55,847 bases of DNA from Bacteroidales bacterium (GTDB lineage: Bacteria; Bacteroidota; Bacteroidia; Bacteroidales; CAIWKO01). A program made the translations under genes and the position numbers. Below the pieces are notes generated by a model. That model was not told where the DNA came from, made no database searches, and was given only the letters and a program-made list of their open reading frames with translations. The stretch is from the NCBI GenBank assembly GCA_018004645.1, contig JAGNBV010000009.1:1-55847 (forward strand), in the 5' to 3' direction. Positions 7,723 to 16,290 of this stretch are shown here, piece by piece (within the stretch, counting starts at the first letter, position 1; the number at the start of each line of letters is the position of its first letter).

Positions 7723-8913
7723 ATGTTTACTGACAAGCAGATTTTTTATCAAATGCTGGCGCAAACATCGGACAATCCGATAGCTTTGGAGATTTCGCAT
7801 GCCGATGGTGTTTTCTTTTACGGAACTGATGGTCGCAGATATTATGACCTTATTTCGGGGGTTTCGGTAAGCAATGCCGGACATAATAATGCCGAAATAA
7901 AAGCAGCTATCCACGAGCAGGTGGAAAAATACACTCATCTGATGGTGTACGGTGAAATCATACAGTCGCCGCAGGTTCGTTATGGGGAATTGTTGGTATC
8001 CCTGCTGCCTGCACAGCTAAACAATGTGTATTTTGTAAATTCGGGCTCGGAAGCTACCGATGGCGCTATAAAACTCGCCAAGCGTTATACCGGCCGCACG
8101 GAGGTGATAGCCTATAAAAACGCGTATCATGGCAGTTCGCAGGGTTCGCTGAGCGTGTTGGGGCATGAAGAGCTCAAAAGGGCTTTCCGGCCCCTGATAC
8201 CGGATGTGCGGTTTTTGAAGTTTAACGACGGTGATGACCTGACTTCGATAACCAAAAAAACTGCCTGTGTGATAGTAGAGCCGGTTCAGGGCGAAGCTGG
8301 CATTATACTCCCCGAAGAGGGTTATCTGCAAAAACTTCGCGAACGGTGTAACGAAACCGGCGTCTTGTTGGTTTTTGACGAAATTCAAACCGGCATTTGC
8401 CGTACGGGACGAAACTTTGCCTTTGAACACTGGGATGTAACGCCCGATATTCTGGTTCTGGCCAAAGCGCTTGGCGGTGGAATGCCCCTGGGAGCATTTA
8501 TTTCTTCCAGAGAAATAATGCAAACACTTGCCTTCGGTCCGGTGCTGGGACATATTACCACCTTTGGCGGCCATCCGGTCTGTTGTGCGGCAGGCATGGC
8601 ATCGCTACAGTATTTATTGAAAAATATAACTAATTATGATACTGAAAATAAGGCAGAGTTATTTCATTCATTACTTAAAGATGATATCCATGTAAAATCC
8701 ATCAGGTATAAAGGTTTACTGATGGCAATTGAGCTGGGCGATGCGAATAAAATGCATCAGTTTATAAAACTGGGATTGGAAAAAGGCCTTGTTTCCGACT
8801 GGTTTTTGTTTTGTGATACGGCCTTTCGTATTTCTCCTCCATTAACTATTACCGCAGAAGAAATCAGCGATGTGTGTAGAATAATCCGGGAATGTCTGAA
8901 AGAGATCAGGTGA
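7723..8913 (+). CDS. Class III PLP-dependent aminotransferase
   Basis: A 396-residue fold-type I aminotransferase of the acetylornithine/ornithine/4-aminobutyrate family. Visible hallmarks are the phosphate-binding NSGSEATDGAIKLAK (about 106-120), YHGSSQGSLS, the cofactor-ring aspartate in FDEIQTG (D219, E220), and the Schiff-base lysine K248 in LVLAKALGGGMPLGAF. Length is typical. It is cytosolic. The substrate cannot be assigned: no arginine or lysine biosynthesis genes are adjacent. A -7-like box TATTTTTG lies at 7687-7694 without a clear -33 partner. It is divergent from the universal stress gene. Confidence 0.9.
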   Translation: MFTDKQIFYQMLAQTSDNPIALEISHADGVFFYGTDGRRYYDLISGVSVSNAGHNNAEIKAAIHEQVEKYTHLMVYGEIIQSPQVRYGELLVSLLPAQLNNVYFVNSGSEATDGAIKLAKRYTGRTEVIAYKNAYHGSSQGSLSVLGHEELKRAFRPLIPDVRFLKFNDGDDLTSITKKTACVIVEPVQGEAGIILPEEGYLQKLRERCNETGVLLVFDEIQTGICRTGRNFAFEHWDVTPDILVLAKALGGGMPLGAFISSREIMQTLAFGPVLGHITTFGGHPVCCAAGMASLQYLLKNITNYDTENKAELFHSLLKDDIHVKSIRYKGLLMAIELGDANKMHQFIKLGLEKGLVSDWFLFCDTAFRISPPLTITAEEISDVCRIIRECLKEIR

Positions 8914-8947
8914 TATGTCTGGTGAATTTATTGCTCCTCTCCTTCCG

Positions 8948-9469
8948 TTAATCCTTCATAATACACCTGATGATATCGCGGAGCCTTTCCACATCGTTTT
9001 TATTAAAAACACGGTTAAATGGCTCAATGCCAACATTTAATTTAAGGCTCAGGGGCTTCATGGTTTTCATTTTTTCGAGGTCTTCGGAACGTATAGGATA
9101 ATCAACCATATACTCAGTCCAGGCCTGGTCCCCGTAATGCGGAATGGGTTTCACCCGGGAAAGGGAAGCCAATGTCAGTATATCACCGCCCGAAAGATAA
9201 ATAGATACCTTTTCATTTTTTTCGATAACCTCACGCAGTGCACCGCTAATCCAGAAATTAAGGGTAAAGATGTAGGTGGTATCGGTTCTGGAGATGTATA
9301 TATAGAAAACATCCGTTCCGGTAAGTTTGGTCTTTATTTTTTGTATCGGAGTGTTGGTGGCAGGGTCGGTTTTGTTTATTTCAAATTTGCAGGTATTGCT
9401 CTGAGATATAGCGCTGTACGACAATATATTACAAAAAATAACCAGCAAAAGCACTTTGAGGGTTTTCAT
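8948..9469 (-). CDS. Exported protein, unknown
   Basis: From the ATG at 9469 the product has 173 residues and begins with a signal peptide, MKTLKVLLLVIFCNILSYSA, probably cleaved before or near ISQSNT. The mature part (about 150 residues) mixes beta-strand-like stretches (DVFYIYISRTDTTYIFTLNF) with a helical C-terminus. A -7-like box on the minus strand (TATTTTTG, complement of 9492-9499) places the transcript start near 9485, which favours 9469 over the in-frame ATG at 9490. No family recognised. It ends 35 nt from the convergent aminotransferase. Confidence 0.7.
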   Translation of the reverse strand: MKTLKVLLLVIFCNILSYSAISQSNTCKFEINKTDPATNTPIQKIKTKLTGTDVFYIYISRTDTTYIFTLNFWISGALREVIEKNEKVSIYLSGGDILTLASLSRVKPIPHYGDQAWTEYMVDYPIRSEDLEKMKTMKPLSLKLNVGIEPFNRVFNKNDVERLRDIIRCIMKD

Positions 9470-9572
9470 ATTTTTGTTTTTTGTGTTCATACAAAAATAC
9501 AAAAATTGTGCTATTTCCGAAATACAAAAAAGAAAGATAAGGCCAACATAACTTTGTTGTTTTGATACAATT

Positions 9573-9643
9573 AACCCAATTTAAGCAATAGAAGTGTGCA
9601 AACTTGTCCAGAAGGTCAAACAATCTATTGCTTTAGCTGGGTT
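9573..9643. repeat. Imperfect 19-bp inverted repeat in a 360-nt gene-free stretch
   Basis: AACCCAATTTAAGCAATAG (9573-9591) and CTATTGCTTTAGCTGGGTT (9625-9643) pair at 15 of 19 positions. A smaller exact stem CGACAA/TTGTCG follows near 9678-9695. The rest of 9503-9863 shows no gene; a TAAATTTG -7-like box at 9797-9804 probably serves the lipoprotein at 9864. Confidence 0.4.
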
Positions 9644-9863
9644 TATCCCGACTTAGAAAATGTTTTCCGACAATATTCTTTGTCGTATACCCATAAAAAT
9701 GTTTAGCTATAATACCAAATAATCAAGATATTATGAAGAAAGTGTTCTAATGCTACGCGTTAGAAACTCTTTAATGCATAATTCGGGATTAATCTATAAA
9801 TTTGGTGTTCTGATAAAAACAATTCTTATAAAAAATCAAAAACAGCATATAAAGGCATATAAA

Positions 9864-10211
9864 ATGAAAAGCAATAGAATCATTGTCATTCTAATTAGTT
9901 TAGGAATGTTTTTTGTTTCCTGTGAGGGGCCGAAAACTTTTTCGGTAACCGTTATCGACAAAACAACCAGGCAGCCTGTTGACAGTGTGCTTGTTGTTGT
10001 AAAAGTCAAGGCTGGCGACAAAGAGAAAAGTGCTTACAATTTAGAAGGTCTTACTGATTCATCCGGGAAATTCATGAGGGCCGAAATGATCGGCTATGGC
10101 CTTTCATTGAAGCGCTGGCATTTTTATATGGAATATGATAAAAAAGGTTATGTCCATAAAACGGAAACCGACCGCACGGAAGGTGTGGTGGAGTTAGAGC
10201 CAGCACAATAG
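9864..10211 (+). CDS. Small lipoprotein with carboxypeptidase-regulatory-like fold
   Basis: The ATG at 9864 gives 115 residues starting MKSNRIIVILISLGMFFVSC, a lipoprotein signal peptide with cysteine 20 as the likely lipidated residue. The mature chain has the pattern of a CarboxypepD_reg/transthyretin-like beta sandwich: SVTVIDKTTRQPVDSVLVVV, then GLTDSSGKF and a closing strand VVELEPA. Such modules occur widely in Bacteroidota surface proteins. In-frame codons upstream to 9750 lack a signal sequence and overlap the probable promoter, so the later start is preferred. The gene stands alone, convergent with the FAA-family gene. Confidence 0.75.
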   Translation: MKSNRIIVILISLGMFFVSCEGPKTFSVTVIDKTTRQPVDSVLVVVKVKAGDKEKSAYNLEGLTDSSGKFMRAEMIGYGLSLKRWHFYMEYDKKGYVHKTETDRTEGVVELEPAQ

Positions 10212-10273
10212 GTTGCAAATAAATCTTCATATAACGTATAACGTATTGTAATTCCGGGGCAGGTCTCACTGGC

Positions 10274-10885
10274 TTACCTGATATTGCAAGTCAGCATTTT
10301 CTTGTCTTCAATGTAGGCGGTCAGCTTATCCCCTATTTTCACAGGCCCTACACCCGCCGGGGTCCCGGTAAATATCAGGTCGCCCATTTTCAGGGTAATA
10401 AAGCGTGATACGTGGGCAATGATTTTGTCGATACTGAAAATCATCTCAGAAGTATTGCCTTGTTGAACGACCATGTCATTTTTTTTCAAAGAAAAACTGA
10501 TGTTTTTGATGTCAGTGAAGTTATCCAGAGGCACGAAGCTGCTGATTGGCGCTGATCCGTCAAAGCTTTTGGTTTTTTCCCAGGGCAGTCCGTTTTTAAT
10601 GGCTTCGGCCTGCAGGTCGCGAGCGGTAAAATCGAGACCAACGGCAATTTCATTGTAATAGGTACGGGCGAACTTTTCCTGTATGTATTTGCCTACTTTA
10701 CAGATTCGAAAAACAATTTCCACTTCGTGCTGGATATCGGTGGAAAAATCCGGGTAGAAAAACGGACGGTTGCGCACCACCAGCGCAGTATCGGGTTTCA
10801 TAAAAAACACCGGTTCGTCCGGGGGGCGGTTGTTTAACTCTTTGATGTGCTTGCTGTAATTGCGGCCAATACAGATGATTTTCAT
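10274..10885 (-). CDS. Fumarylacetoacetate hydrolase-family protein
   Basis: A 203-residue FAA-fold enzyme. Conserved features are MKIICIGRNYSKHIKEL at the start, the metal-binding glutamates in HEVEIVF, GLDFTARDLQ, the KSFDGSAPI segment and the closing GDLIFTGTPAGVGPV. Small members of this family include acylpyruvases, oxaloacetate tautomerases/decarboxylases and 2-keto-4-pentenoate-type hydratases, and need Mg or Mn. The start codon overlaps the end of the exonuclease gene by 4 nt (ATGA), so translation is likely coupled. Which substrate is used cannot be told here; oxaloacetate decarboxylase-like housekeeping is plausible. Confidence 0.9.
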   Translation of the reverse strand: MKIICIGRNYSKHIKELNNRPPDEPVFFMKPDTALVVRNRPFFYPDFSTDIQHEVEIVFRICKVGKYIQEKFARTYYNEIAVGLDFTARDLQAEAIKNGLPWEKTKSFDGSAPISSFVPLDNFTDIKNISFSLKKNDMVVQQGNTSEMIFSIDKIIAHVSRFITLKMGDLIFTGTPAGVGPVKIGDKLTAYIEDKKMLTCNIR

Positions 10886-11712
10886 TTGGGCGAGATTTTT
10901 ACCGATGACTTGTTGAATCCCCTCAACTTGATGGCATTGATTACCTTTTTGGTAGATAAAGGAAATTCGGCTTTCGACATCCAGTCGTAGTACGACGGTT
11001 CTTTCTGAAAGACTTCTTCCACCGGTTTGCCTTTGTGTTTACCGAAATTGAAAACTTCCACATTGTTTTCATTATACACTATATGTCCTACCAGATCAAC
11101 GTTCTGCGATTTAAAAGAGAAGTTATGAAGCGCCTGGACATCGTTGATAATAGGTTTGCTGATCTTGCCATCGTTGTCGGTAAATTCCACGTCGAGATAC
11201 CTGTCGAGCTGTGCCATCAGTATTTCATAGGTTGCCCTGGTGTCGGCCTCGGCAGAGTGTGCATTTTGGATATCTTTCTGGCAGTAAAACTTATAGGCTC
11301 CTTTCAGGTTGCGGGGCTCCATGCGGTGAAAGATATTTTGCACATCTACAAAACGCCTGTTGGCCAGGTTAAATTCGATGCCGGCACGCAAAAATTCTTC
11401 TACCAGCAAGGGAATGTCGTATTTGTTGGAATTATACCCAGCCATATCGCAGTTGTCGAGAAACTGGTTTAGATCATGGGCAATATCGTTAAAAGTAGGG
11501 CAATCTTTCACATCTTCGTCGGTGATACCATGAATGGCTGTAACCATTGGCGGAATAGGTATAGTAGGATTCAGGCGCATAGTTTTGACTAAAGTTTCGC
11601 CGTTCACATCCTCGCGTATTATACAGATCTCTACGATGCGATCAGTAGCAATGTTGAGCCCGGTGGTTTCGATATCGAAAATAGCCAGCGGCTTGGAAAG
11701 TTTCAATTTCAT
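10882..11712 (-). CDS. DEDDh 3'-5' exonuclease (DnaQ/ExoX-like)
   Basis: A 276-residue exonuclease. The four catalytic acids and histidine are visible: D13 and E15 in FDIETTG, D99 in NSNKYDIPLL, then H152 and D157 in HSAEADTRAT, placing it in the DEDDh class with DNA polymerase III epsilon and ExoX. The C-terminal 60 residues contain NFGKHKGKPVEEVF, a DUF3820/ExoX-C-like module seen in Bacteroidota homologues. It lies 4 nt after the TPR/propeller gene and overlaps the FAA-family gene by 4 nt, forming a three-gene operon of unrelated functions. Role in DNA repair or RNA/DNA end processing is inferred from family. Confidence 0.9.
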   Translation of the reverse strand: MKLKLSKPLAIFDIETTGLNIATDRIVEICIIREDVNGETLVKTMRLNPTIPIPPMVTAIHGITDEDVKDCPTFNDIAHDLNQFLDNCDMAGYNSNKYDIPLLVEEFLRAGIEFNLANRRFVDVQNIFHRMEPRNLKGAYKFYCQKDIQNAHSAEADTRATYEILMAQLDRYLDVEFTDNDGKISKPIINDVQALHNFSFKSQNVDLVGHIVYNENNVEVFNFGKHKGKPVEEVFQKEPSYYDWMSKAEFPLSTKKVINAIKLRGFNKSSVKISPK

Positions 11713-11716
11713 GGTT

Positions 11717-13456
11717 TTATTTTTTTGTGAGCCTGAATGCTTGTGTTATCTGTGCGGCGGGAATTTCCCTGTCGGCAATTTTTATGGTTTCGGTCAGTTC
11801 GTTGTAATCTTCGCAGTTTATTTTTATATCAAACTCTCCCGGGGGAAGAATAATGATAAATCTGCCGGTACGCTTGTTGGGCTTGTAGGTACCGATCAGT
11901 TTTTTGGAGATGTTATCATGAACAACGATAGAAACCGCTGGGCCTTTTTCTAATTTGTTTTCAGCGATTGTCAGGTTTTGTTTATAGACTTTGGCCAGCG
12001 AATCGCTGATGCCATTCTGGATAATGTAGGCAGAGTCGGTAACTTCTTTAAGGCTGTCGGCTGTTGACTTCATAGTCTGATAAAAGTTCTCGAAGATACT
12101 CAGGGAGTCTGACTCCACCAGGCTGCCGACAAGAGTAGTATAAGCCGCTTTTACATCGTTAAAGATGACACGGTATATATCCAGGTTCCCGTAGGTATCT
12201 TTTCTCAATGCCGATACATAGGCATATCTGCCTGATCCGGTAAAGGAAATAGTGGTATTGTCTTCAGGCGTATTTATCGGATATCCGATATTGACAGGCG
12301 TTGAAAAGGTGTTATCTTCCTTGTTCCAGGTCGTTTTAAAAATATCATAGCCTCCCATGCTGTTATGGCCGATAGAGGCAAAATACAGGGTTTTTCCGTC
12401 GGGAGCCAAATAAGGATAGTCTTCATCGTAGGGTGTGTTGACTTCATCGCCGAGGTTCTTTGGAGCGCCCCACTGTCCTGACGGAAGCAGTTTTGCCATA
12501 TAGATGTCGCTGCCACCAATGCTTTCTTCCCTGGCTGAGGCAAAGAAAAGTGTTTTTTTGTCGTTAGAAATTGTTACGGAGGTGGCGCTTGATTTGGATG
12601 TGTTGATATTAGGCCCCAGCACCGTGAACCGCTGAAAACTTTTTCCTTCCTTCACAGCCATGGCGGCCTGCATTTTAGTCTCCAGGTTATCAAGAAATGC
12701 AAAAAGGTAAGAGCCGTCGGCAGACAGGCCGCAACATTCTTCCACCAGAGGAGTGTTTATGGTAGTTACCATTCTCTTTGATTTTTCCCATTGCCCGTAT
12801 TTGTTTTCGGCATAAAAAATATCCGAGGTGTAATATCCGTCGTAATCCAGCAGGTTGCCGATGTTGCCCTGGCGTTTGGATGAAAAATAAATCACCGTTT
12901 CTTTTTTGTTTACGTAAGGGTTGTAATCAGGGTAGGCCGAGTTGATGCGGGCTCCGGCATTTTCAAAAGTGACATTAACCGGATTTTTTATCAGTTCCAT
13001 CGCATTTTCACACATCTCAATCTGCCGTTCAAGGGGTATGTAGTTCAGGTCTTTGTTGTTGCTGATAAGTTTTTTGAATTGCTGGAAACATTCGATGGCT
13101 TCTTCGAAACGATAGGCCACCATATAGGCAACGCCGAGCTGGTACATGGCCTCGGGGTCGTACTCTTTCTGCCGGGTAACTTCTTCCAGAAAAAAGATGG
13201 ATTTCAGCTTGTCGATATTGGTGTTCAGATAACAGATACCCAACGGATAGAGATAGTCGGGGTTGTTTGAATCTCTGGCATACAGAAACTGGTATTCTTT
13301 GAGCGCGGTGGCATAATCGCCGAAAAGAAAAAACTGCCGGGCAATCTTCTCATCGCCTGAGGCTTCGACATTCTTTTGAGTAAAGGCATTATTAGCTAAA
13401 AGAAGTAAGAAAAAAAACAATCCTGAAAAGTATGAATATCCTTTTTTTATCAACAT
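11717..13456 (-). CDS. TPR plus PD40 beta-propeller exported protein, PorE-like without OmpA domain
   Basis: Encodes 579 residues. A signal peptide (GLFFFLLLLANNAFTQ) is followed by TPR-like helices at about 35-160 (LGVAYMVAYRFEEAIECFQQ), then a PD40/WD40-like propeller at 165-430 with repeated blades such as DKKTLFFASAREESIGGSDI and GKTLYFASIGHNSMGGYDIF. A helical segment follows, and a CarboxypepD_reg-like beta domain closes the chain (GRFIIILPPGEFDIKINCED). The same order is found in PorE, the T9SS periplasmic protein, and related OmpA-family proteins, but those end in an OmpA peptidoglycan-binding domain that is absent here. First gene of a three-gene operon with a promoter at 13493-13523. 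Likely periplasmic. Confidence 0.8.
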   Translation of the reverse strand: MLIKKGYSYFSGLFFFLLLLANNAFTQKNVEASGDEKIARQFFLFGDYATALKEYQFLYARDSNNPDYLYPLGICYLNTNIDKLKSIFFLEEVTRQKEYDPEAMYQLGVAYMVAYRFEEAIECFQQFKKLISNNKDLNYIPLERQIEMCENAMELIKNPVNVTFENAGARINSAYPDYNPYVNKKETVIYFSSKRQGNIGNLLDYDGYYTSDIFYAENKYGQWEKSKRMVTTINTPLVEECCGLSADGSYLFAFLDNLETKMQAAMAVKEGKSFQRFTVLGPNINTSKSSATSVTISNDKKTLFFASAREESIGGSDIYMAKLLPSGQWGAPKNLGDEVNTPYDEDYPYLAPDGKTLYFASIGHNSMGGYDIFKTTWNKEDNTFSTPVNIGYPINTPEDNTTISFTGSGRYAYVSALRKDTYGNLDIYRVIFNDVKAAYTTLVGSLVESDSLSIFENFYQTMKSTADSLKEVTDSAYIIQNGISDSLAKVYKQNLTIAENKLEKGPAVSIVVHDNISKKLIGTYKPNKRTGRFIIILPPGEFDIKINCEDYNELTETIKIADREIPAAQITQAFRLTKK

Positions 13457-13492
13457 CTGAATATGGTGGTTTTATGTAAAAAAATCCTTAGG

Positions 13493-13523
13493 CAAAAATA
13501 TAAAAACTCGAAGTCAGTGACAA
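13493..13523 (-). promoter_or_regulatory. Promoter of the TPR/propeller operon
   Basis: On the minus strand TTG (complement of CAA at 13521-13523), 20 nt, then TATTTTTG (complement of 13493-13500). Predicted start near 13486, about 30 nt before the ATG at 13456. Confidence 0.55.
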
Positions 13524-13569
13524 TGTTTTTATCAGAAGTTATAAACACACGCCAAGGGTCTTTGCGAAC

Positions 13570-15537
13570 TTATTTTCGTCCGAGGCTGCGAAAGCCTTTC
13601 AGCATAATACTGATATCTGTGGATATTCTGTAGTCTTTGGCGTACAGGATGTTGAGACTGTCGGCGATTTCGTTTGAGATATGCTGAAGTTTGAGGGTGT
13701 CGGTTGGATTGAGGACACCTTTGCGGATAGCCGGCAGTTTGTGTAGCTCTCCGGTTTCTGATTTGCAAAAGCCCACCCATGATTTTGCTCCTGCCAGCAC
13801 AGAAAATATGTTTTTAAAAAATCCCAGGCGACGTTCTACAACAAAGGCCGCTAGCGGAGACAAACCCAACAACAGCAATCCTGAAATAATATCGAGCAGT
13901 CGTTTGCTCCGGCGGCTGGAAACTTTGCTGATGGCATTGACATTGAGCACATAAAGCTCGCCACCGGTATTTATGGAGTTGCTGCCTATTATTGTCATGC
14001 TTTCGGGAGGAGCAATTTTATAATCGGTATTGGTATGCTGCAACTCGGTCATCTTATCGATGATAAGCTGTGGCGGCATGGATTTGGAGCAAAAAATCAC
14101 CTCATCAATTTTATAAATATAAATGATGTCGGCCAGCTGGGATATATTACCGATAAAGCCCTTGGTGGCATCGTATTTTTCGTTGGTATTCACCAAACCG
14201 ATAAAGCCATAGCTGATAAGGGTCTTTTGCAACAAGGCAGCTACTCGTTGTGCTTCTTCCTCTTCACCTATAATGATAAAGCGCTTATTGTCTTCCGAGC
14301 CCAGCTTAAACTGTTTAAAATGCAGCAGGTGAAACAAAAAGCGGAGGCTTACCATCGATGCGGCGGCCCATCCTGCGCCCAACAGGATCAGCGCCCTGGA
14401 AAAACGCTGCTGCTCGCCCAGCAGGGCATATACGGTAAGAATCAACACGGTGCCTAAGGCAACACCCTGGATTATCTTCAGCGGACGAACGGGCTTATCG
14501 TAACCCCCGCTGAAATACACAGAGAGCAGCCAGGTTAAAATATAAACCGGCACGGCAATGGCGATGAACTCGATAGGATACGTTCCGCCTTCGCGAAAAA
14601 TCACATGGGACTCCCAATAATTTTTAATGAAATAAATACCCATGAAAATTATCGTGGCATCGAGCAGCGGTGTAAAAACATGTTTTAAAAAACGATGGGC
14701 AATAGCCAGAAAAGCCCTGAAAAAAATGGCTGCCTTGATCAGAAATGACAGGTAGCTGGCATTTTTCTTTGAAAAGTGCTTTCGGGCAAAAATAATCATC
14801 GCATTATAAAAAACAAGTACATAATTTACGCTGCTTTTCTTGGTACTCTCGCCTTTGTAATGAATGATGCGGGTTTCGGGGAAGTAATAATTCTTATAGC
14901 CGGCTTGTGTAATGCGGTAAGACAAGTCGATATCTTCGCCATACATAAAAAACTCTTCGTCAAGCAATCCGGCATTATCAAGGGCTTTCTTCCGCAACAG
15001 CATGAAAGCGCCCGATAATATATCCACTTCGTGAATTTTGTCTTTGTCAAGGTATCCCAGATGGTATTTCCCGAAAATTTTTGATTTGGGAAAGAGTCTG
15101 GCCAGCCCGAAAACTTTATAAAATGCAACTGCCGGCGTGGGCAGCCCTCTTTTTGATTCGGGCAGAAAATGTCCTTTGCCGTCGAGCATCTTCACTCCCA
15201 GCCCGCCGCCCTCTGGATGAGCATCCATAAAGCCGACAACCCGCGCAAAAGTATCTTCTTCCACCACGGTGTCCGGATTTAACAACAGCACATACTCGCC
15301 ACAACTTTGCCTGATGGCCTGGTTGTTGGCTTTTGAGAAACCTTTATTATCGCTGTTTTCAATGATTTTCACTTCCGGAAACTTTTCACGCACCATGGCC
15401 ACTGAGCCATCCACCGAATTGTTGTCCACCACAAAAACCTCCATATCAATACCTTGTCCGGCTTTAATAACCGAATGAAGGCATTGTTCCAGGAAGTATT
15501 TTACGTTGTAGTTTACAATTATTACCGACAGTTTCAT
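13570..15537 (-). CDS. GT2 glycosyltransferase fused to a degenerate phosphoglycosyltransferase-like protein
   Basis: A 655-residue membrane protein in two halves. Residues 1-260 are a GT-A family 2 glycosyltransferase of the rhamnosyltransferase/WbbL type (SVIIVNYNV, VVDNNSVDGS, LLLNPDT, and DEEFFMYGEDIDLSYR). Residues 265-410 form four or five membrane helices, 417-535 a Rossmann-like CoA_binding_3 domain (RFIIIGEEEEAQRV), and 540-566 the membrane helix preceding a WbaP-type catalytic domain (SKRLLDIISGLLLLGLSPLA). The catalytic part is then cut short: only VLAGAKSWVGF, matching the usual VLKGxMSLVGPRP, remains, and the region carrying the Asp-Glu dyad is missing. The GT2 half should be active; the rest may be a membrane platform. 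Single-gene unit with a consensus promoter at 15561-15592. Confidence 0.85.
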   Translation of the reverse strand: MKLSVIIVNYNVKYFLEQCLHSVIKAGQGIDMEVFVVDNNSVDGSVAMVREKFPEVKIIENSDNKGFSKANNQAIRQSCGEYVLLLNPDTVVEEDTFARVVGFMDAHPEGGGLGVKMLDGKGHFLPESKRGLPTPAVAFYKVFGLARLFPKSKIFGKYHLGYLDKDKIHEVDILSGAFMLLRKKALDNAGLLDEEFFMYGEDIDLSYRITQAGYKNYYFPETRIIHYKGESTKKSSVNYVLVFYNAMIIFARKHFSKKNASYLSFLIKAAIFFRAFLAIAHRFLKHVFTPLLDATIIFMGIYFIKNYWESHVIFREGGTYPIEFIAIAVPVYILTWLLSVYFSGGYDKPVRPLKIIQGVALGTVLILTVYALLGEQQRFSRALILLGAGWAAASMVSLRFLFHLLHFKQFKLGSEDNKRFIIIGEEEEAQRVAALLQKTLISYGFIGLVNTNEKYDATKGFIGNISQLADIIYIYKIDEVIFCSKSMPPQLIIDKMTELQHTNTDYKIAPPESMTIIGSNSINTGGELYVLNVNAISKVSSRRSKRLLDIISGLLLLGLSPLAAFVVERRLGFFKNIFSVLAGAKSWVGFCKSETGELHKLPAIRKGVLNPTDTLKLQHISNEIADSLNILYAKDYRISTDISIMLKGFRSLGRK

Positions 15538-15560
15538 CTCGAAAATTACTAATCAGGCTT

Positions 15561-15592
15561 CAAAAGTACTTTTTTACTCAAATATTGACAAA
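15561..15592 (-). promoter_or_regulatory. Promoter of the GT2 fusion gene
   Basis: On the minus strand TTTG (complement of 15589-15592), 20 nt, then TACTTTTG (complement of 15561-15568), an exact consensus match. The -7 box lies within a perfect palindrome AAAAGTACTTTT at 15562-15573. Start expected near 15555, 18 nt before the ATG. Confidence 0.7.
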
Positions 15593-15597
15593 ATGTT

Positions 15598-16290
15598 TTA
15601 TGAATTTATAAAAAACAGTCCTCCGGCATCAAATAAAGGGCCATTGTACAGCTCAATAACATCATAACCACATTTTTCAACAAAGTCAATAACGTTGTTT
15701 TTTGCATTTAAATATGTGAGCGACCCGCTGATGTACAATTTTTTTTGATGGATGCCGCAGCAGCCTCCAAAGAAACCGTTAGGAAATCCCGGGAGCACAA
15801 TGTTTTCGGGACTGACGTAACAAACATTCAGCTTCAGTTTGTGCAAGAGGTTGCCGGTGAAGCTGTCGGAGGTAATAAAACTGGTGTCATCCAGGACCAG
15901 CAGGTTGCATCGGGTATATGCCTGCCGCGTATTTATTACGGTTTTATTTTTGCATTTTTGCAAAAGGGCTTCATCAGTGTGCTTTATGTTGTGAATCAGA
16001 TATTTATCACTAACGGCTGCATTATAATGTGCCGTGCGGGGATATTTGTTGCCCAAAGGTGTAGTGCCAAAAGCAAAAGGGATGCTATTTCCGGAAAAAA
16101 TTTGAGGATAGATTTCGGGAATGTTGGGTGCAAGAATCAATTCATTGCCGGAAGGGCACATGAAAATGTCGGGGTGTCCGCTGATGGCTTCGTAAACTAT
16201 GCCGGAACTCTCAAACTCAATCAGGTCTCCGAAAGTTTTCAGTTTGTTTTTTGCCTGGACAGGCATGCGTTTGTCAACAATAATCCACAT
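15598..16290 (-). CDS. DUF6873-like, GME-fold-like protein
   Basis: From the ATG at 16290 the protein has 230 residues and starts MWIIVDKRMPVQAKNKL, a strand-helix start that resembles conserved hypothetical proteins labelled DUF6873, GME (guanidino-group modifying enzyme) fold; I make that match from memory and with caution. Notable motifs are NGFFGGCCGIHQKKLYISGS, with an adjacent cysteine pair, and DVIELYNGPLFDAGGLFFI at the C-terminus. GME-fold enzymes use a cysteine nucleophile with His and Asp/Glu. The start overlaps the radical SAM gene by 17 nt; a later ATG at 16266 would cut off the first strand. Third gene of the DUF3795-radical SAM operon. Confidence 0.65.
   Translation of the reverse strand: MWIIVDKRMPVQAKNKLKTFGDLIEFESSGIVYEAISGHPDIFMCPSGNELILAPNIPEIYPQIFSGNSIPFAFGTTPLGNKYPRTAHYNAAVSDKYLIHNIKHTDEALLQKCKNKTVINTRQAYTRCNLLVLDDTSFITSDSFTGNLLHKLKLNVCYVSPENIVLPGFPNGFFGGCCGIHQKKLYISGSLTYLNAKNNVIDFVEKCGYDVIELYNGPLFDAGGLFFINS

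Noticed and set aside
13532..13780. Alternative minus-strand frame of 82 codons
   Set aside because: It is a shadow of the glycosyltransferase gene, rich in Arg and Gln as expected from an out-of-frame reading.
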